DNA of 64,000 nucleotides, from the NCBI RefSeq assembly GCF_965230735.1, contig NZ_OZ246016.1:496001-560000 (forward strand), read 5' to 3'. Below the pieces are notes generated by a model. The model saw only the letters and a program-made list of their open reading frames with translations. It had not been told where the DNA came from and made no database searches. Shown piece after piece: positions 52,501-61,277 of this stretch (the stretch's first letter is position 1; each line of letters starts with the position of its first letter). The translations under genes were made by a program, and so were the position numbers. Origin of the DNA: Motiliproteus sp965230735 (GTDB taxonomy: Bacteria; Pseudomonadota; Gammaproteobacteria; Pseudomonadales; Balneatricaceae).

Positions 52501-55500
52501 ATGTCCCGACCTAAACTGACATGCCCGTTTTGCCAGCAGCCCGACTCTCGGGTGCAGGCCACCGAGCGGCACCGTTACCAGGTTTGCTGTCCGCACTGTT
52601 TAGCTACGGGGCCGACCGCAGATAGCGAAGACCAGGCGCTGAGCTTCTGGAGAAGCATTCATCAAGAGCTCAGCCTGTCGAAGCTGCTGGTTAACGAATC
52701 GCCGGACATCATCATGGTCAAGGATTGGAACGGGAAGTTTCTGCTCGGCAATCCCGCCCTGGCGCAGCACTACAACACCACCCCGGAACAACTGATCGGC
52801 CGTGATGACGGTCATTTCAACACCAACAAGGCGCAGGTCGACTTCTATCTGGAGAACGTCCGCGATGTGATCCGCGCCGGCGAGACCCAGCAGGTTGAAG
52901 AGACCTCCACCGACAGCAACAGCGGCGAAATCAAACACTACCTCTCGGTCAAGAAACCCTTCCAGGGGCCCTCCGGGGAACCGCAGATCCTGATCATCGC
53001 CAAAGACGTGACCGAACTCAAAGATGCTTATCATGAGCTGGAAGAGCGTGAGAACCGCTACTCCTATGCGATGAATATTGCCGGAGAGGGGATCTGGGAC
53101 TGGGATATCAACAACGACACGGTCACCCACAATATCCGTTGGTGCCAGATACTCGGGCTGGACGAAAGCTCCCTGCAACACCCGGTGGAGGATTTCATCA
53201 AGCTGCTGCACCCGGATGACCTTGCGTCGGTGATGGCGGCGCTGGACAAGGTGCTGGCCGATCCCGAGGGGATCGAAAAGTACAACCACGAGCACCGCAT
53301 GGTCAGGGCTGACGGTGAAACCCTGTGGGTGCTGGATCGTGGCGAGATTGTCGAACGTGATGCGCAGGGCAAACCGGTCCGCGTGGTGGGCGCGATTCGG
53401 GATATCACCGAGCGTATAGAGGCCCAACAGGAGCTGTCCCGCCTGAATCAACAGCTCCAGGATACCGTCAAGGAACAAACCGACCAGCTCTTTCACAACG
53501 AAGAACGCTTTGCACTGGCGATGCGCAGCGCCAACGACGGCCTCTGGGATTGGGACCTGTTGAGCAATCAGGTCTATTACTCCCCGCGCTGGAAAAGCAT
53601 GCTGGGCTATCAGAACGACGAGCTTGAGCCCTCCTTTACAACCTGGGAGAAGCTGGTCCACCCCGACGACAAAGAGGCGGTTCGCCAGCGAGCACTGAGT
53701 TATCTGGCCGGTAAGCTGGAGGTGTTCGAGGCCGAGATGCGGATGCGGCATAAAGCCGGCCACTATCTGTTTATCCGCTCCCGAGCCTTTAAACTGATCG
53801 ACGATCAGGGCAAAGCCATCCGCTTGATCGGTACCCATGTCGATATCACCGACAAAAAGCGTTCGGAGATGTTCGACCAGCGCACCACCAAGATTCTGGA
53901 GATGATCGCCAAGGGCGAGCCGGCATCAGAGATCTATGACCAGATCGCGCTGCTGTACGAGAGCCGTCACCCCGGCATGCGCTGTTCGATGCTGGAGCTG
54001 GACGGCGACACCCTGCTTCACGGCGGCGCCCCCAGCCTGCCGCAGGTTTACTGCGAGGCGGTCAACGGCCTCAAGAACGGACCCGACGTCGGCTCCTGCG
54101 GCACCTCCACCTACACCGGCAAGCGGGTGATCGTCGAAGATATCGACACCGATCCCAAGTGGGCCGAATTGAAACAGTACGCCCTGCCCCATGGATTGCG
54201 TAGCTGCTGGTCCGAACCGATCAAGAACTCGGCCAATGTTGTGCTGGGCGCCTTCGGTATGTACTACAACCACATCGCCACCCCCACCGACGAGGAACTC
54301 GCCGATCTGAAATCTGCGGCGCAACTGGCCGGCATCATCATGGAGCGTGAGCATAATCATAAGCGGATGCGCGACCTGGCCTTCCGGGATGCCCTCACCG
54401 GACTGGCTAGTCGGGACTATTTCCACCTCAGTCTGGAGGAACAGCTGCAGCTGTCCGAGCAGAGTAACCATTGTTTCAGTCTGCTCTACCTGGATCTGGA
54501 CAACTTCAAGACCGTCAATGACAGTCTCGGCCACGACGCCGGCGATCTGCTGTTGCAGGAGATCGCCGCACGCCTTAAACAGGCTTGCTGCGAGACCGAC
54601 TTTATCGCCCGGCTGGGAGGGGATGAGTTCTGCATCATCCTCCACGACATCGTCGATGACTATTATTCGGCCAAGGTGGCCGAGCGCTGTTTGAACTTTA
54701 TCTCCCGTCCGTTCCAACTGCTGGGTCGGAATATCATCCCCTCCTGCAGCATCGGCATCGCCCACTTCCCGGCCGACGGCAACAACCTTCAGACACTGAT
54801 CAAAGCAGCCGATACCGCGCTTTACGAAGCCAAGGACCTGGGTAAAAACCGCTATGCGTTCTACAAGACCGAGCTGACCGACAAGGCCGAGTATCGCCTG
54901 CAGGTGGAGCTGTTCCTGCGCGAGTCGATCCAGCGGCAGCAACTGACCCTGATCTACCAACCGCAGGTCGATATTCAAACCGGCCGGTTTGTCGCGGTCG
55001 AAGCCTTGTTACGTTGGCAGCACCCGCAATTGGGCAAGGTGTCGCCGTTCGACTTTATCGAAGTGGCCGAACATATCGGCATGATCAAGCCCCTGACCGA
55101 GTGGGTGATTCAGTCGACCTGCCAGCAGCTGGCGGCCTGGAAACAGCAAGGACTGCCCAGGATCCGAGCCGCGATCAATGTTCATCCCAGCCACTTTCTG
55201 GATGAAAGCCTGGTCACGCTGATTGAGGACAGCCTGAGCGCCACCGGTATCAGCCCCGCCGAGCTGGAGCTGGAGGTCACCGAAGGCGTGGTCCAGACCA
55301 GTACCGAAAACCTGTCGGCCTTCCAGAGCTTGAAAGCGCTGGGCATTTCGCTGGCGATCGACGACTTCGGTTCCGGCTACTCCTCGTTCGCCTCGCTCAA
55401 GCATATGAATATCGATGTGCTGAAGATCGACAAGCACTTTGTCGATGACCTGCTCAGCGACCGTAAATCCCAGCTGCTGGTCGGCTCGATGATCGAGATG

Positions 55501-55653
55501 GGCCACAATCTCGGCTACAAGATCATCGCCGAAGGGATCGAGCTGCCGGAACAGCTGGAGCTGCTGAAAGAGCTGAATTGCGATCTGGGCCAGGGCTATC
55601 TGTTCAGCAGACCGGTTACGGCATCGGAGATCGGTCGGCTATTCAGCCGTTAA
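52501..55653 (+). CDS. zinc-ribbon-PAS-GAF-GGDEF-EAL cyclic-di-GMP signalling protein
   Basis: This soluble protein of about 1050 residues has an N-terminal CPFC-CPHC zinc-ribbon-like domain (about 4-50, with LTCPFCQQPDSRV, VCCPHCLATGPTA and EDQALSFW), close in pattern to restriction-alleviation Lar proteins. Three PAS domains follow: SPDIIMVKDWNGKFLLGNPA, then GEGIWDWDINNDTVT, then NDGLWDWDLLSNQVYYSPRW. A GAF-type domain at about 460-620 precedes GGDEF (RLGGDEFCIIL near 704) and EAL (EALLRWQ near 834, DDFGSGYSSFASL). No membrane helix is seen, so signals are probably intracellular. ATG 52501 is preferred because the zinc ribbon begins directly after it, although GGAG is 15 bases away; the frame is open from 52372. 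Confidence 0.88.
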   Translation: MSRPKLTCPFCQQPDSRVQATERHRYQVCCPHCLATGPTADSEDQALSFWRSIHQELSLSKLLVNESPDIIMVKDWNGKFLLGNPALAQHYNTTPEQLIGRDDGHFNTNKAQVDFYLENVRDVIRAGETQQVEETSTDSNSGEIKHYLSVKKPFQGPSGEPQILIIAKDVTELKDAYHELEERENRYSYAMNIAGEGIWDWDINNDTVTHNIRWCQILGLDESSLQHPVEDFIKLLHPDDLASVMAALDKVLADPEGIEKYNHEHRMVRADGETLWVLDRGEIVERDAQGKPVRVVGAIRDITERIEAQQELSRLNQQLQDTVKEQTDQLFHNEERFALAMRSANDGLWDWDLLSNQVYYSPRWKSMLGYQNDELEPSFTTWEKLVHPDDKEAVRQRALSYLAGKLEVFEAEMRMRHKAGHYLFIRSRAFKLIDDQGKAIRLIGTHVDITDKKRSEMFDQRTTKILEMIAKGEPASEIYDQIALLYESRHPGMRCSMLELDGDTLLHGGAPSLPQVYCEAVNGLKNGPDVGSCGTSTYTGKRVIVEDIDTDPKWAELKQYALPHGLRSCWSEPIKNSANVVLGAFGMYYNHIATPTDEELADLKSAAQLAGIIMEREHNHKRMRDLAFRDALTGLASRDYFHLSLEEQLQLSEQSNHCFSLLYLDLDNFKTVNDSLGHDAGDLLLQEIAARLKQACCETDFIARLGGDEFCIILHDIVDDYYSAKVAERCLNFISRPFQLLGRNIIPSCSIGIAHFPADGNNLQTLIKAADTALYEAKDLGKNRYAFYKTELTDKAEYRLQVELFLRESIQRQQLTLIYQPQVDIQTGRFVAVEALLRWQHPQLGKVSPFDFIEVAEHIGMIKPLTEWVIQSTCQQLAAWKQQGLPRIRAAINVHPSHFLDESLVTLIEDSLSATGISPAELELEVTEGVVQTSTENLSAFQSLKALGISLAIDDFGSGYSSFASLKHMNIDVLKIDKHFVDDLLSDRKSQLLVGSMIEMGHNLGYKIIAEGIELPEQLELLKELNCDLGQGYLFSRPVTASEIGRLFSR

Positions 55654-55755
55654 CCCTGACGCGATTCGAGCCTGGCCACAAAGGTTGCGTTGAGGTGGTT
55701 CTTTTTTAAGCGTTAGGCGTTGAATATGCTGCTATCGGTAGATAAGATCGCGCCA

Positions 55756-55783
55756 TTGTGAGTCCTCACAGCTCTTCTATACT
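55756..55783 (+). promoter_or_regulatory. promoter with overlapping TGTGAG palindrome upstream of the MFS repeat-tail gene
   Basis: TTGTGA (55756-55761), a 16 bp spacer and TATACT (55778-55783) resemble a sigma-70 promoter. The -35 overlaps the perfect dyad TGTGAG-TC-CTCACA (55757-55770), so a repressor binding there would block transcription. The half-site resembles the CRP family TGTGA, but the spacing is 4 bp, not 6. Confidence 0.5.
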
Positions 55784-55826
55784 TATCGCTTCGTACTGTC
55801 GCTAACCACCCAACGAGACCACCGCC

Positions 55827-57944
55827 TTGCGCCTGACACTGCTTTCGTTTGCCTCGCTGTTTATCAGCTGTTTCATCATGATGCTGGGCAACGGCTTGAT
55901 CAATATCCTGTTGCCGGTACGCATGGGGATGGATCAGCTCGGCACCGACACCATCGGTATGGTGCTGTCGCTCTATTTTGTCGGCATGCTGCTGGGTGGT
56001 ATCTACGCCCGACTGCTGATCCGTCGGGCCGGACATATCCGGATGTTCGCCGGCTGTCTGGCGCTGGCGGCGGTCAGCATCCTGGTTTGCAGCCTGGCCT
56101 CGGACCCGATTCTGTGGGCGGCGATGCGGATTCTGATCGGATTCTGTAACGCCTGCGCCTACACCGCGATGGAGAGCTGGCTCAGCGAGAGCTCCACCAA
56201 GGAGACCCGCGGCAAAGTATTGGCGTTCTATCAGGTCGTCACCCTGGTGGCACTGTTCTGCGGCCAGTTCCTGATCAACCTGGCCAGTCCGGCCGGCACC
56301 GTGCTGTTCGTCCTCAGCGGCATTCTGCTCTGCGCCTCGATCGTGCCGATCGTGCTGAGCCGCAGCAGCGGCCCGACGGTGGAAGAGATCGAACCGATGT
56401 CGCTGCTCGCACTCTACCGCATCTCGCCGCTGGGGGTTGTCAGCTGTTTCGTATCCGGCTGGATCTACTCCGCCGCGTTCAACATGCTGCCGGTGTTCGC
56501 CGACAGCTACGGCATCATCGATTTCCAGCTGTCGCTGTACATGGGTGCTGCGATCATGGGCGCCTTTCTGCTGCAGTTCCCGGTGGGCTACCTGTCGGAC
56601 CGGTTTGACCGCCGGACCGTACTGCTGGCCAGTTTGATAATCTCTGCCATAGCAGGTTTCAGCGTCACCCTGCTGGCCGATGAGAGCCTGTTCTGGATGA
56701 TGTCGGTCGCCACCGGCATCACCTGCGGCATCATCGCCTGTACCTATCCGCTGAGTATCTCGGAAACCTTCGATAAGTTGCGCCAGAGCGAGATGGTCGC
56801 CGGTATGGGTTGTTTGATCCTGGCCTTCTCGTTGGGCGGTATTGTCGGCCCCTACTCCACCTCGCTGGTGATGGAGCAGTTCGGCAACAGCTCGCTGTTC
56901 GGATTCCTGGGTGTACTGCAGCTGCTGCTCTGCGTCTTCGTGGTCTATCGGATGTTTGCCCGCGAGGCGCTGCCGGCAGATCAGCAGGAGAAGTTCGTTA
57001 TGCAGGCGGCTGCGATTCCCCCGGTGGTCGACCTCGACCCGCGGACCGAGTACCAGGAGCCGGATTCACCGCTTAGCCCGGAGGCCGAACTGGCGGCGGC
57101 GGTGGCCGATACCGACCCGGCGGCAGCGATTCGGATGGCCAAGGCCGTGGCCATCAACACCCCCGAACAGGTCGCCGAAATGGCCGGTGCCATGGCCGCC
57201 ATCACCGCCGTCGACGGCCTGCGTCTGCAGGAAGCGCTGATCGAGGCCGTACCCGATCAGGCCGCTGAAATTACTTCTGCCATTGTTACCGCCAATTCGG
57301 AGCTAGCCTCGGATCTAATCGCCCAGATCGCCACTACCCTGCCCAGCCAGGTCGTCGAGATCGCAACCCGTATCGGTACCGAAAACCCCGATCTACGGGT
57401 CGAGATGGCCACGGCGATGATCGCAGCCGATCCGGAATCCGCCGTCGAAGTCACCGAGTTCTACGCCAAGCTTATGGCTGAAGAGCACGAGGCGATCCGG
57501 CCGGCCGACCGAGAGGAGGACACCACCGATCAGGCGGCGGTAGAACTGGTCTCATCTATCACAGAGCTGGCGCCGGAGCAGGCGCTGGATGTGGCGGTGA
57601 CCATGGTCGAAGCGATTCCCGATACCGCCACCCAGGTGACCGAAGAGTACGTCGGCAACCTGTCCGAATGTCAGAGCGATGAAGTGATCGAAGAACTGAT
57701 CGAAACCGTCGACAGCATCAATACGCCGGAAGAGGCGGTGCAGGAACTGAATCAGGAGGCGGTCGAGTTCGTCTCCCGGATCTCCGAAGCGGCGCCGGAA
57801 CAGGCGGTGGATGTGGCTGTAACCGTGGTCGAAGCGATCCCGGAGGTGGCCAGCGAGCTGATCGACGAGCTGAACGAGCGCAGTGACAGCGACGAGATCG
57901 ATATGGTGATGAAGCTGGAAGATCGACCCGACAACGACCAGTAA
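55827..57944 (+). CDS. MFS transporter with long helical repeat C-terminal extension
   Basis: Residues 1 to about 390 form a 12-helix MFS carrier of the YcaD-like type (MMLGNGLINILLPVRMGMDQ, AMESWLSESSTKETRGKVLA, PVGYLSDRFDRRTVLLASL). The remaining about 310 residues are soluble, acidic and Ala-rich, built from roughly 30-residue helical units with A-x-x-P or P-x-x-A turns. Two units, APEQALDVAVTMVEAIP and APEQAVDVAVTVVEAIP, lie 74 residues (222 bp) apart and are nearly identical. The tail would lie in the cytoplasm. No enzyme motif is seen, so scaffold or binding roles are possible. The start is a TTG at 55827 with a weak ribosome site. Confidence 0.8.
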   Translation: MRLTLLSFASLFISCFIMMLGNGLINILLPVRMGMDQLGTDTIGMVLSLYFVGMLLGGIYARLLIRRAGHIRMFAGCLALAAVSILVCSLASDPILWAAMRILIGFCNACAYTAMESWLSESSTKETRGKVLAFYQVVTLVALFCGQFLINLASPAGTVLFVLSGILLCASIVPIVLSRSSGPTVEEIEPMSLLALYRISPLGVVSCFVSGWIYSAAFNMLPVFADSYGIIDFQLSLYMGAAIMGAFLLQFPVGYLSDRFDRRTVLLASLIISAIAGFSVTLLADESLFWMMSVATGITCGIIACTYPLSISETFDKLRQSEMVAGMGCLILAFSLGGIVGPYSTSLVMEQFGNSSLFGFLGVLQLLLCVFVVYRMFAREALPADQQEKFVMQAAAIPPVVDLDPRTEYQEPDSPLSPEAELAAAVADTDPAAAIRMAKAVAINTPEQVAEMAGAMAAITAVDGLRLQEALIEAVPDQAAEITSAIVTANSELASDLIAQIATTLPSQVVEIATRIGTENPDLRVEMATAMIAADPESAVEVTEFYAKLMAEEHEAIRPADREEDTTDQAAVELVSSITELAPEQALDVAVTMVEAIPDTATQVTEEYVGNLSECQSDEVIEELIETVDSINTPEEAVQELNQEAVEFVSRISEAAPEQAVDVAVTVVEAIPEVASELIDELNERSDSDEIDMVMKLEDRPDNDQ

Positions 57945-57971
57945 TACCGACCGCTGCGCCCAAACCCTTAA

Positions 57972-58003
57972 CCCCGCACCGGTCTAAACAGCCCGGTGCG
58001 GGG
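57972..58003. terminator. strong hairpin between convergent MFS and SDR genes
   Basis: An 11 bp stem CCCCGCACCGG / CCGGTGCGGGG with a 10 nt loop lies between the two stop codons. It has no T run, but position and strength suggest shared termination. Confidence 0.6.
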
Positions 58004-58015
58004 AATCCCTGCCGC

Positions 58016-58786
58016 TTACTTGGCGGTAAAGCCCCCGTCGACAAACAACACCTGACCGGTGACATAGTCCGACGCCCGCGAGCAGAGAAAGATCAGCGGT
58101 CCGTCCAGGTCCTGCAGCTGGCCATTACGTCCAATCGCCGTCTGATCCGCCAACTGCTGCGACCTCACCGGGTCTTCAAACACCGGCGCAGTCAGCTCGG
58201 TGGGGAAAAACCCCGGCGCGATCGCGTTGCAGCCGATCCCATCCGCCGACCAGGCCTCGGCCATCGCCCGGGTCATCTGCGCCACCCCGCCCTTGGAGGC
58301 ACCGTAGGGCAGGCTGTTGGCGAACGCCCGCTGCGATTGTAGTGAAGCGATATTGATCACCCGCCCCCAGCCCTTGGCTTTCATCGCCGGTACCATGGCC
58401 AGCGCCAGAAAGAACGGCACCTTGAGGTTGATATCCAGCGTTTGATCCCAGCTTTGCGGGCTGACCTCGTCTACCGGCTGACGCAGATTCAATCCGGCCG
58501 CATTGACCAGAATATCCGGAGCACCAAAGGGTTCACCAGCCTGCTCCACCACTTTAGCCAACCCATCAAAGTCACTCAGATCGGCGGCCAGCGCCGCCGC
58601 CTGACCGCCCTGCTGCTCAATCAACACCACCGTTTGTTGCAATGCTTCGGCGCGGCGCGCGATGACCACCACCTGCGCACCGGCAGCCGCTAGGGCCAGT
58701 GCCACCGCACGGCCGATTCCCGAACTGGCGCCGCTTACCAGTGCCACTCGACCCGCCAAGCTGAATGCATTCAGAGCATGATTCAT
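58016..58786 (-). CDS. short-chain dehydrogenase/reductase (SDR family)
   Basis: This 256-residue NAD(P)-dependent oxidoreductase has the cofactor motif VSGASSGIGRAVALAL, the block ILVNAAGLNLRQPVDE, and the active-site region SLPYGASKGGVAQMTRAM with Tyr and Lys in the Y-x3-K pattern. The closest recognised pattern is gluconate 5-dehydrogenase or 3-oxoacyl-ACP reductase type, but the substrate cannot be stated. GGAAG precedes the ATG. It converges with the MFS repeat-tail gene. Confidence 0.88.
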   Translation of the reverse strand: MNHALNAFSLAGRVALVSGASSGIGRAVALALAAAGAQVVVIARRAEALQQTVVLIEQQGGQAAALAADLSDFDGLAKVVEQAGEPFGAPDILVNAAGLNLRQPVDEVSPQSWDQTLDINLKVPFFLALAMVPAMKAKGWGRVINIASLQSQRAFANSLPYGASKGGVAQMTRAMAEAWSADGIGCNAIAPGFFPTELTAPVFEDPVRSQQLADQTAIGRNGQLQDLDGPLIFLCSRASDYVTGQVLFVDGGFTAK

Positions 58787-58978
58787 TTCAATACTTCCGT
58801 TGTTATTGTTTTGAGGCCCTATCGATCTGCACTGTACCAGACCCGATACGACCAGCGCTGCCTGTTCGCGGCCCGCCTCCCTTTTTACTCCATTTTCTCT
58901 CCACCCCCGCTCCCATACCTGTCACCCCGGCACTGCTGTAATGCAAACCTCCCCCAAACATCGCCGAGGTTGCCCGAC

Positions 58979-59155
58979 ATGCCTTACTTCGTTCCGATCA
59001 GTGACGATCCACAACTCAACGCCGAAGAGCTTGGCCGCTATCGGCTGGTGCCCTATCACCCCGATTACCGGATCCTGCACGCCCCACCGCGGGTTCGCCG
59101 ACACCCGGGCACTGCAGCCAAATCAACCGGAGGGCAGCGTCATGCTAAGGATTAA
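58979..59155 (+). CDS. possible 58-residue leader protein overlapping the second VIT-VWA gene
   Basis: An ATG at 58979, nine bases after GAGG, opens a 58-codon frame that begins MPYFVPISDDPQLNAEELG and ends in a basic tail. It overlaps the start of the VIT-VWA gene by 14 bp in another frame, a layout seen with translational coupling. Its composition is ordinary and no family was recognised, so it may be chance. Confidence 0.35.
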   Translation: MPYFVPISDDPQLNAEELGRYRLVPYHPDYRILHAPPRVRRHPGTAAKSTGGQRHAKD

Positions 59156-61277
59156 ACCAGCCCTGACACTGCTGCTGTGGCTGCTGTCCGGCTGGGCGGC
59201 GGCGATCACCAGCCCGCTGGAGGCTGACAATCGAGCGACCGAAACGGCTCGACTGGAACTGATCGGCGAGTCAGGCAGCCGCCAGCCGGCGTTGCTGCAG
59301 CAGACCAAGGTGCATTTTGAGATCGCCGGACTGCTGGTACGGACCCGGGTCAGCCAGACCTTCCGCAACGATGGCAGCGACTGGGTCGAAGGTGTTTACA
59401 GCTACCCGCTGCCGGAACAGGCCGCCGTGGATCGATTGCGAATGCGGATCGGCGAGCGATTGATCGAAGGCGAAATTCAGGAGCGCCAGCAGGCCCGCAA
59501 AACCTATCAGCAGGCCAAGCAGAGCGGCCAGCGAACCAGCCTGATCGAGCAGCAACGACCGAATATCTTCACCACGTCGGTAGCCAATATTGGCCCCGGT
59601 GAAACCATCACCATCGAGATCGAGTACCAGCAACAGGCCCGCTACGACAGCGGTGACTTCCGGCTGCGCTTTCCGATGGTGATCCTACCGCGTTACATCC
59701 CCGGGCAGCCGCTGTCACCGATGAACCCCGACGACGATCATCACGGCGATCTGCCCCAGCTGTCCGAGTCCGCACCGATTCAGCTCAATGGCGACGGTTT
59801 CGGCTGGGCCGCACCGACCGATCAGGTGCCCGATGCCCCGCTGATCACCCCGCCGGTAGCCGATCCCGGCCAGTCGCTACCCAACCGGGTCCGGATCAGC
59901 GCTCATCTCAATGCCGGTTTTGAATTGGCAAAAGTCCGCAGCAGTTACCACGGGATCGAGCTGGAAAGCCTCGGTCCGACCGAGGCCAAGATTCGCTTGT
60001 CCGACACCCAGGTAAAAGCCGACCGCGATTTCGAGTTGGTCTGGACCCCGACACCGAGTCAGGCCCCTCAGGCCGCGCTGCTGTCCCACCAACAGGGCGA
60101 TCAGCATTACGGCCTGTTGATGCTGGTTCCCCCAACTGCCAACGCCGAGCAGCCGCTACCCCGGGCGGTCACCCTGATCCTGGATATCTCCGGCTCGATG
60201 CACGGCGATTCCATTGCCCAGGCGCGCCAGAGCCTGCTGCGGGCAATCGACGACCTGAGCTCGCAGGATCGCTTCAATCTGATCCTGTTCAACAACAGCA
60301 GCTACGCGCTGTTCAACCAGCCCCAACCGGCAAACGATCACTACCGCTCCAAGGCGCGACGACTGGTGGCCGGGGTCGAAGCCAACGGCGGTACCGAAAT
60401 GGCCGGCGCGATCCGGCAGGCCCTGTCACAATCGCCCCAGCCGGGTTATGTCGAGCAGGTGCTGTTTATCACCGACGGCGCGGTCGGCAATGAAGACGCG
60501 CTGTTCAACCTGATCGAGCAGCAGCTGGGGCAGCGCCGACTGTTCACCATCGGCATCGGCTCGGCCCCCAACAGCCACTTTATGACCAAGGCGGCCCAGC
60601 TCGGGCGCGGCACCTTCACCTATATCGGCGCCAGCCATGAGGTGGAACAGAAGATGACAACGCTGTTGGACAAACTGCGCGCCCCGCTGCTGACCGACCT
60701 GAAGCTGGACGCGGACCAAGCGCTGCAAAGCTACCCGGCAAGGATTCCGGATCTGTACCGGGGCGAGCCGCTGATTCTGAGCTACCGAGCCGACCAGCCT
60801 CCGAAGCAACTGCAACTCAGCGGCCGTATCGGCGATCAACACTGGCAACAGACAATCCAGCTGCAATCCAACGGCAACAACCCGGCGGTACCGGTGCTCT
60901 GGGGTCGGGCCCGGATCGCCGAGCTGATGGACCAACACCGCCGCGCCGCTCCCGGCGAACCGCGCCGGCAGCTTCGCCAACAGATCGTCGACACCGCCCT
61001 GGCCCACCAGCTGGTGTCCAAATTCACCAGTCTGGTGGCGGTGGACAAGACCCCGGCTCGACCCAGCCAGTCTTCGCTGAAAACCCAGGTCGAGAAAACC
61101 GAACTAGCCAAAGGCATCAGCCACCAGAAGATCTTCGGCATGGCCAAAACCGCCACCCCGGCCCAACGCCAGATACTGATCGGACTGGCGCTGCTGCTCG
61201 CCGCGCTACTGCTGGCCCTGTTTCAGCAGCGCCAGCAAGGTCGTCGCCACAGCTCCAACGAGGCTCTGCCATGCTGA
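59142..61277 (+). CDS. VIT-VWA domain protein, class GN sortase target type
   Basis: This 711-residue envelope protein resembles the marine proteobacterial sortase target family. A signal peptide covers about 1-21 (MLRIKPALTLLLWLLSG). The VIT domain is at about 40-180 (VEGVYSYPLPEQAAVDRL, ERQQARKTYQQAKQSGQR). The VWA domain is at about 340-510, with metal motif DISGSM and D at 348. The tail has MAKTATPAQ, a hydrophobic helix and a basic end (QQGRRHSS). The -TAT- segment before the helix is the likely sortase recognition site, but it lacks the usual leading Pro of a LPxTA-like motif. The start is the ATG at 59142 after GGAGG; the longer frame to 58941 is not supported. The sortase gene overlaps its stop. 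Confidence 0.85.
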   Translation: MLRIKPALTLLLWLLSGWAAAITSPLEADNRATETARLELIGESGSRQPALLQQTKVHFEIAGLLVRTRVSQTFRNDGSDWVEGVYSYPLPEQAAVDRLRMRIGERLIEGEIQERQQARKTYQQAKQSGQRTSLIEQQRPNIFTTSVANIGPGETITIEIEYQQQARYDSGDFRLRFPMVILPRYIPGQPLSPMNPDDDHHGDLPQLSESAPIQLNGDGFGWAAPTDQVPDAPLITPPVADPGQSLPNRVRISAHLNAGFELAKVRSSYHGIELESLGPTEAKIRLSDTQVKADRDFELVWTPTPSQAPQAALLSHQQGDQHYGLLMLVPPTANAEQPLPRAVTLILDISGSMHGDSIAQARQSLLRAIDDLSSQDRFNLILFNNSSYALFNQPQPANDHYRSKARRLVAGVEANGGTEMAGAIRQALSQSPQPGYVEQVLFITDGAVGNEDALFNLIEQQLGQRRLFTIGIGSAPNSHFMTKAAQLGRGTFTYIGASHEVEQKMTTLLDKLRAPLLTDLKLDADQALQSYPARIPDLYRGEPLILSYRADQPPKQLQLSGRIGDQHWQQTIQLQSNGNNPAVPVLWGRARIAELMDQHRRAAPGEPRRQLRQQIVDTALAHQLVSKFTSLVAVDKTPARPSQSSLKTQVEKTELAKGISHQKIFGMAKTATPAQRQILIGLALLLAALLLALFQQRQQGRRHSSNEALPC

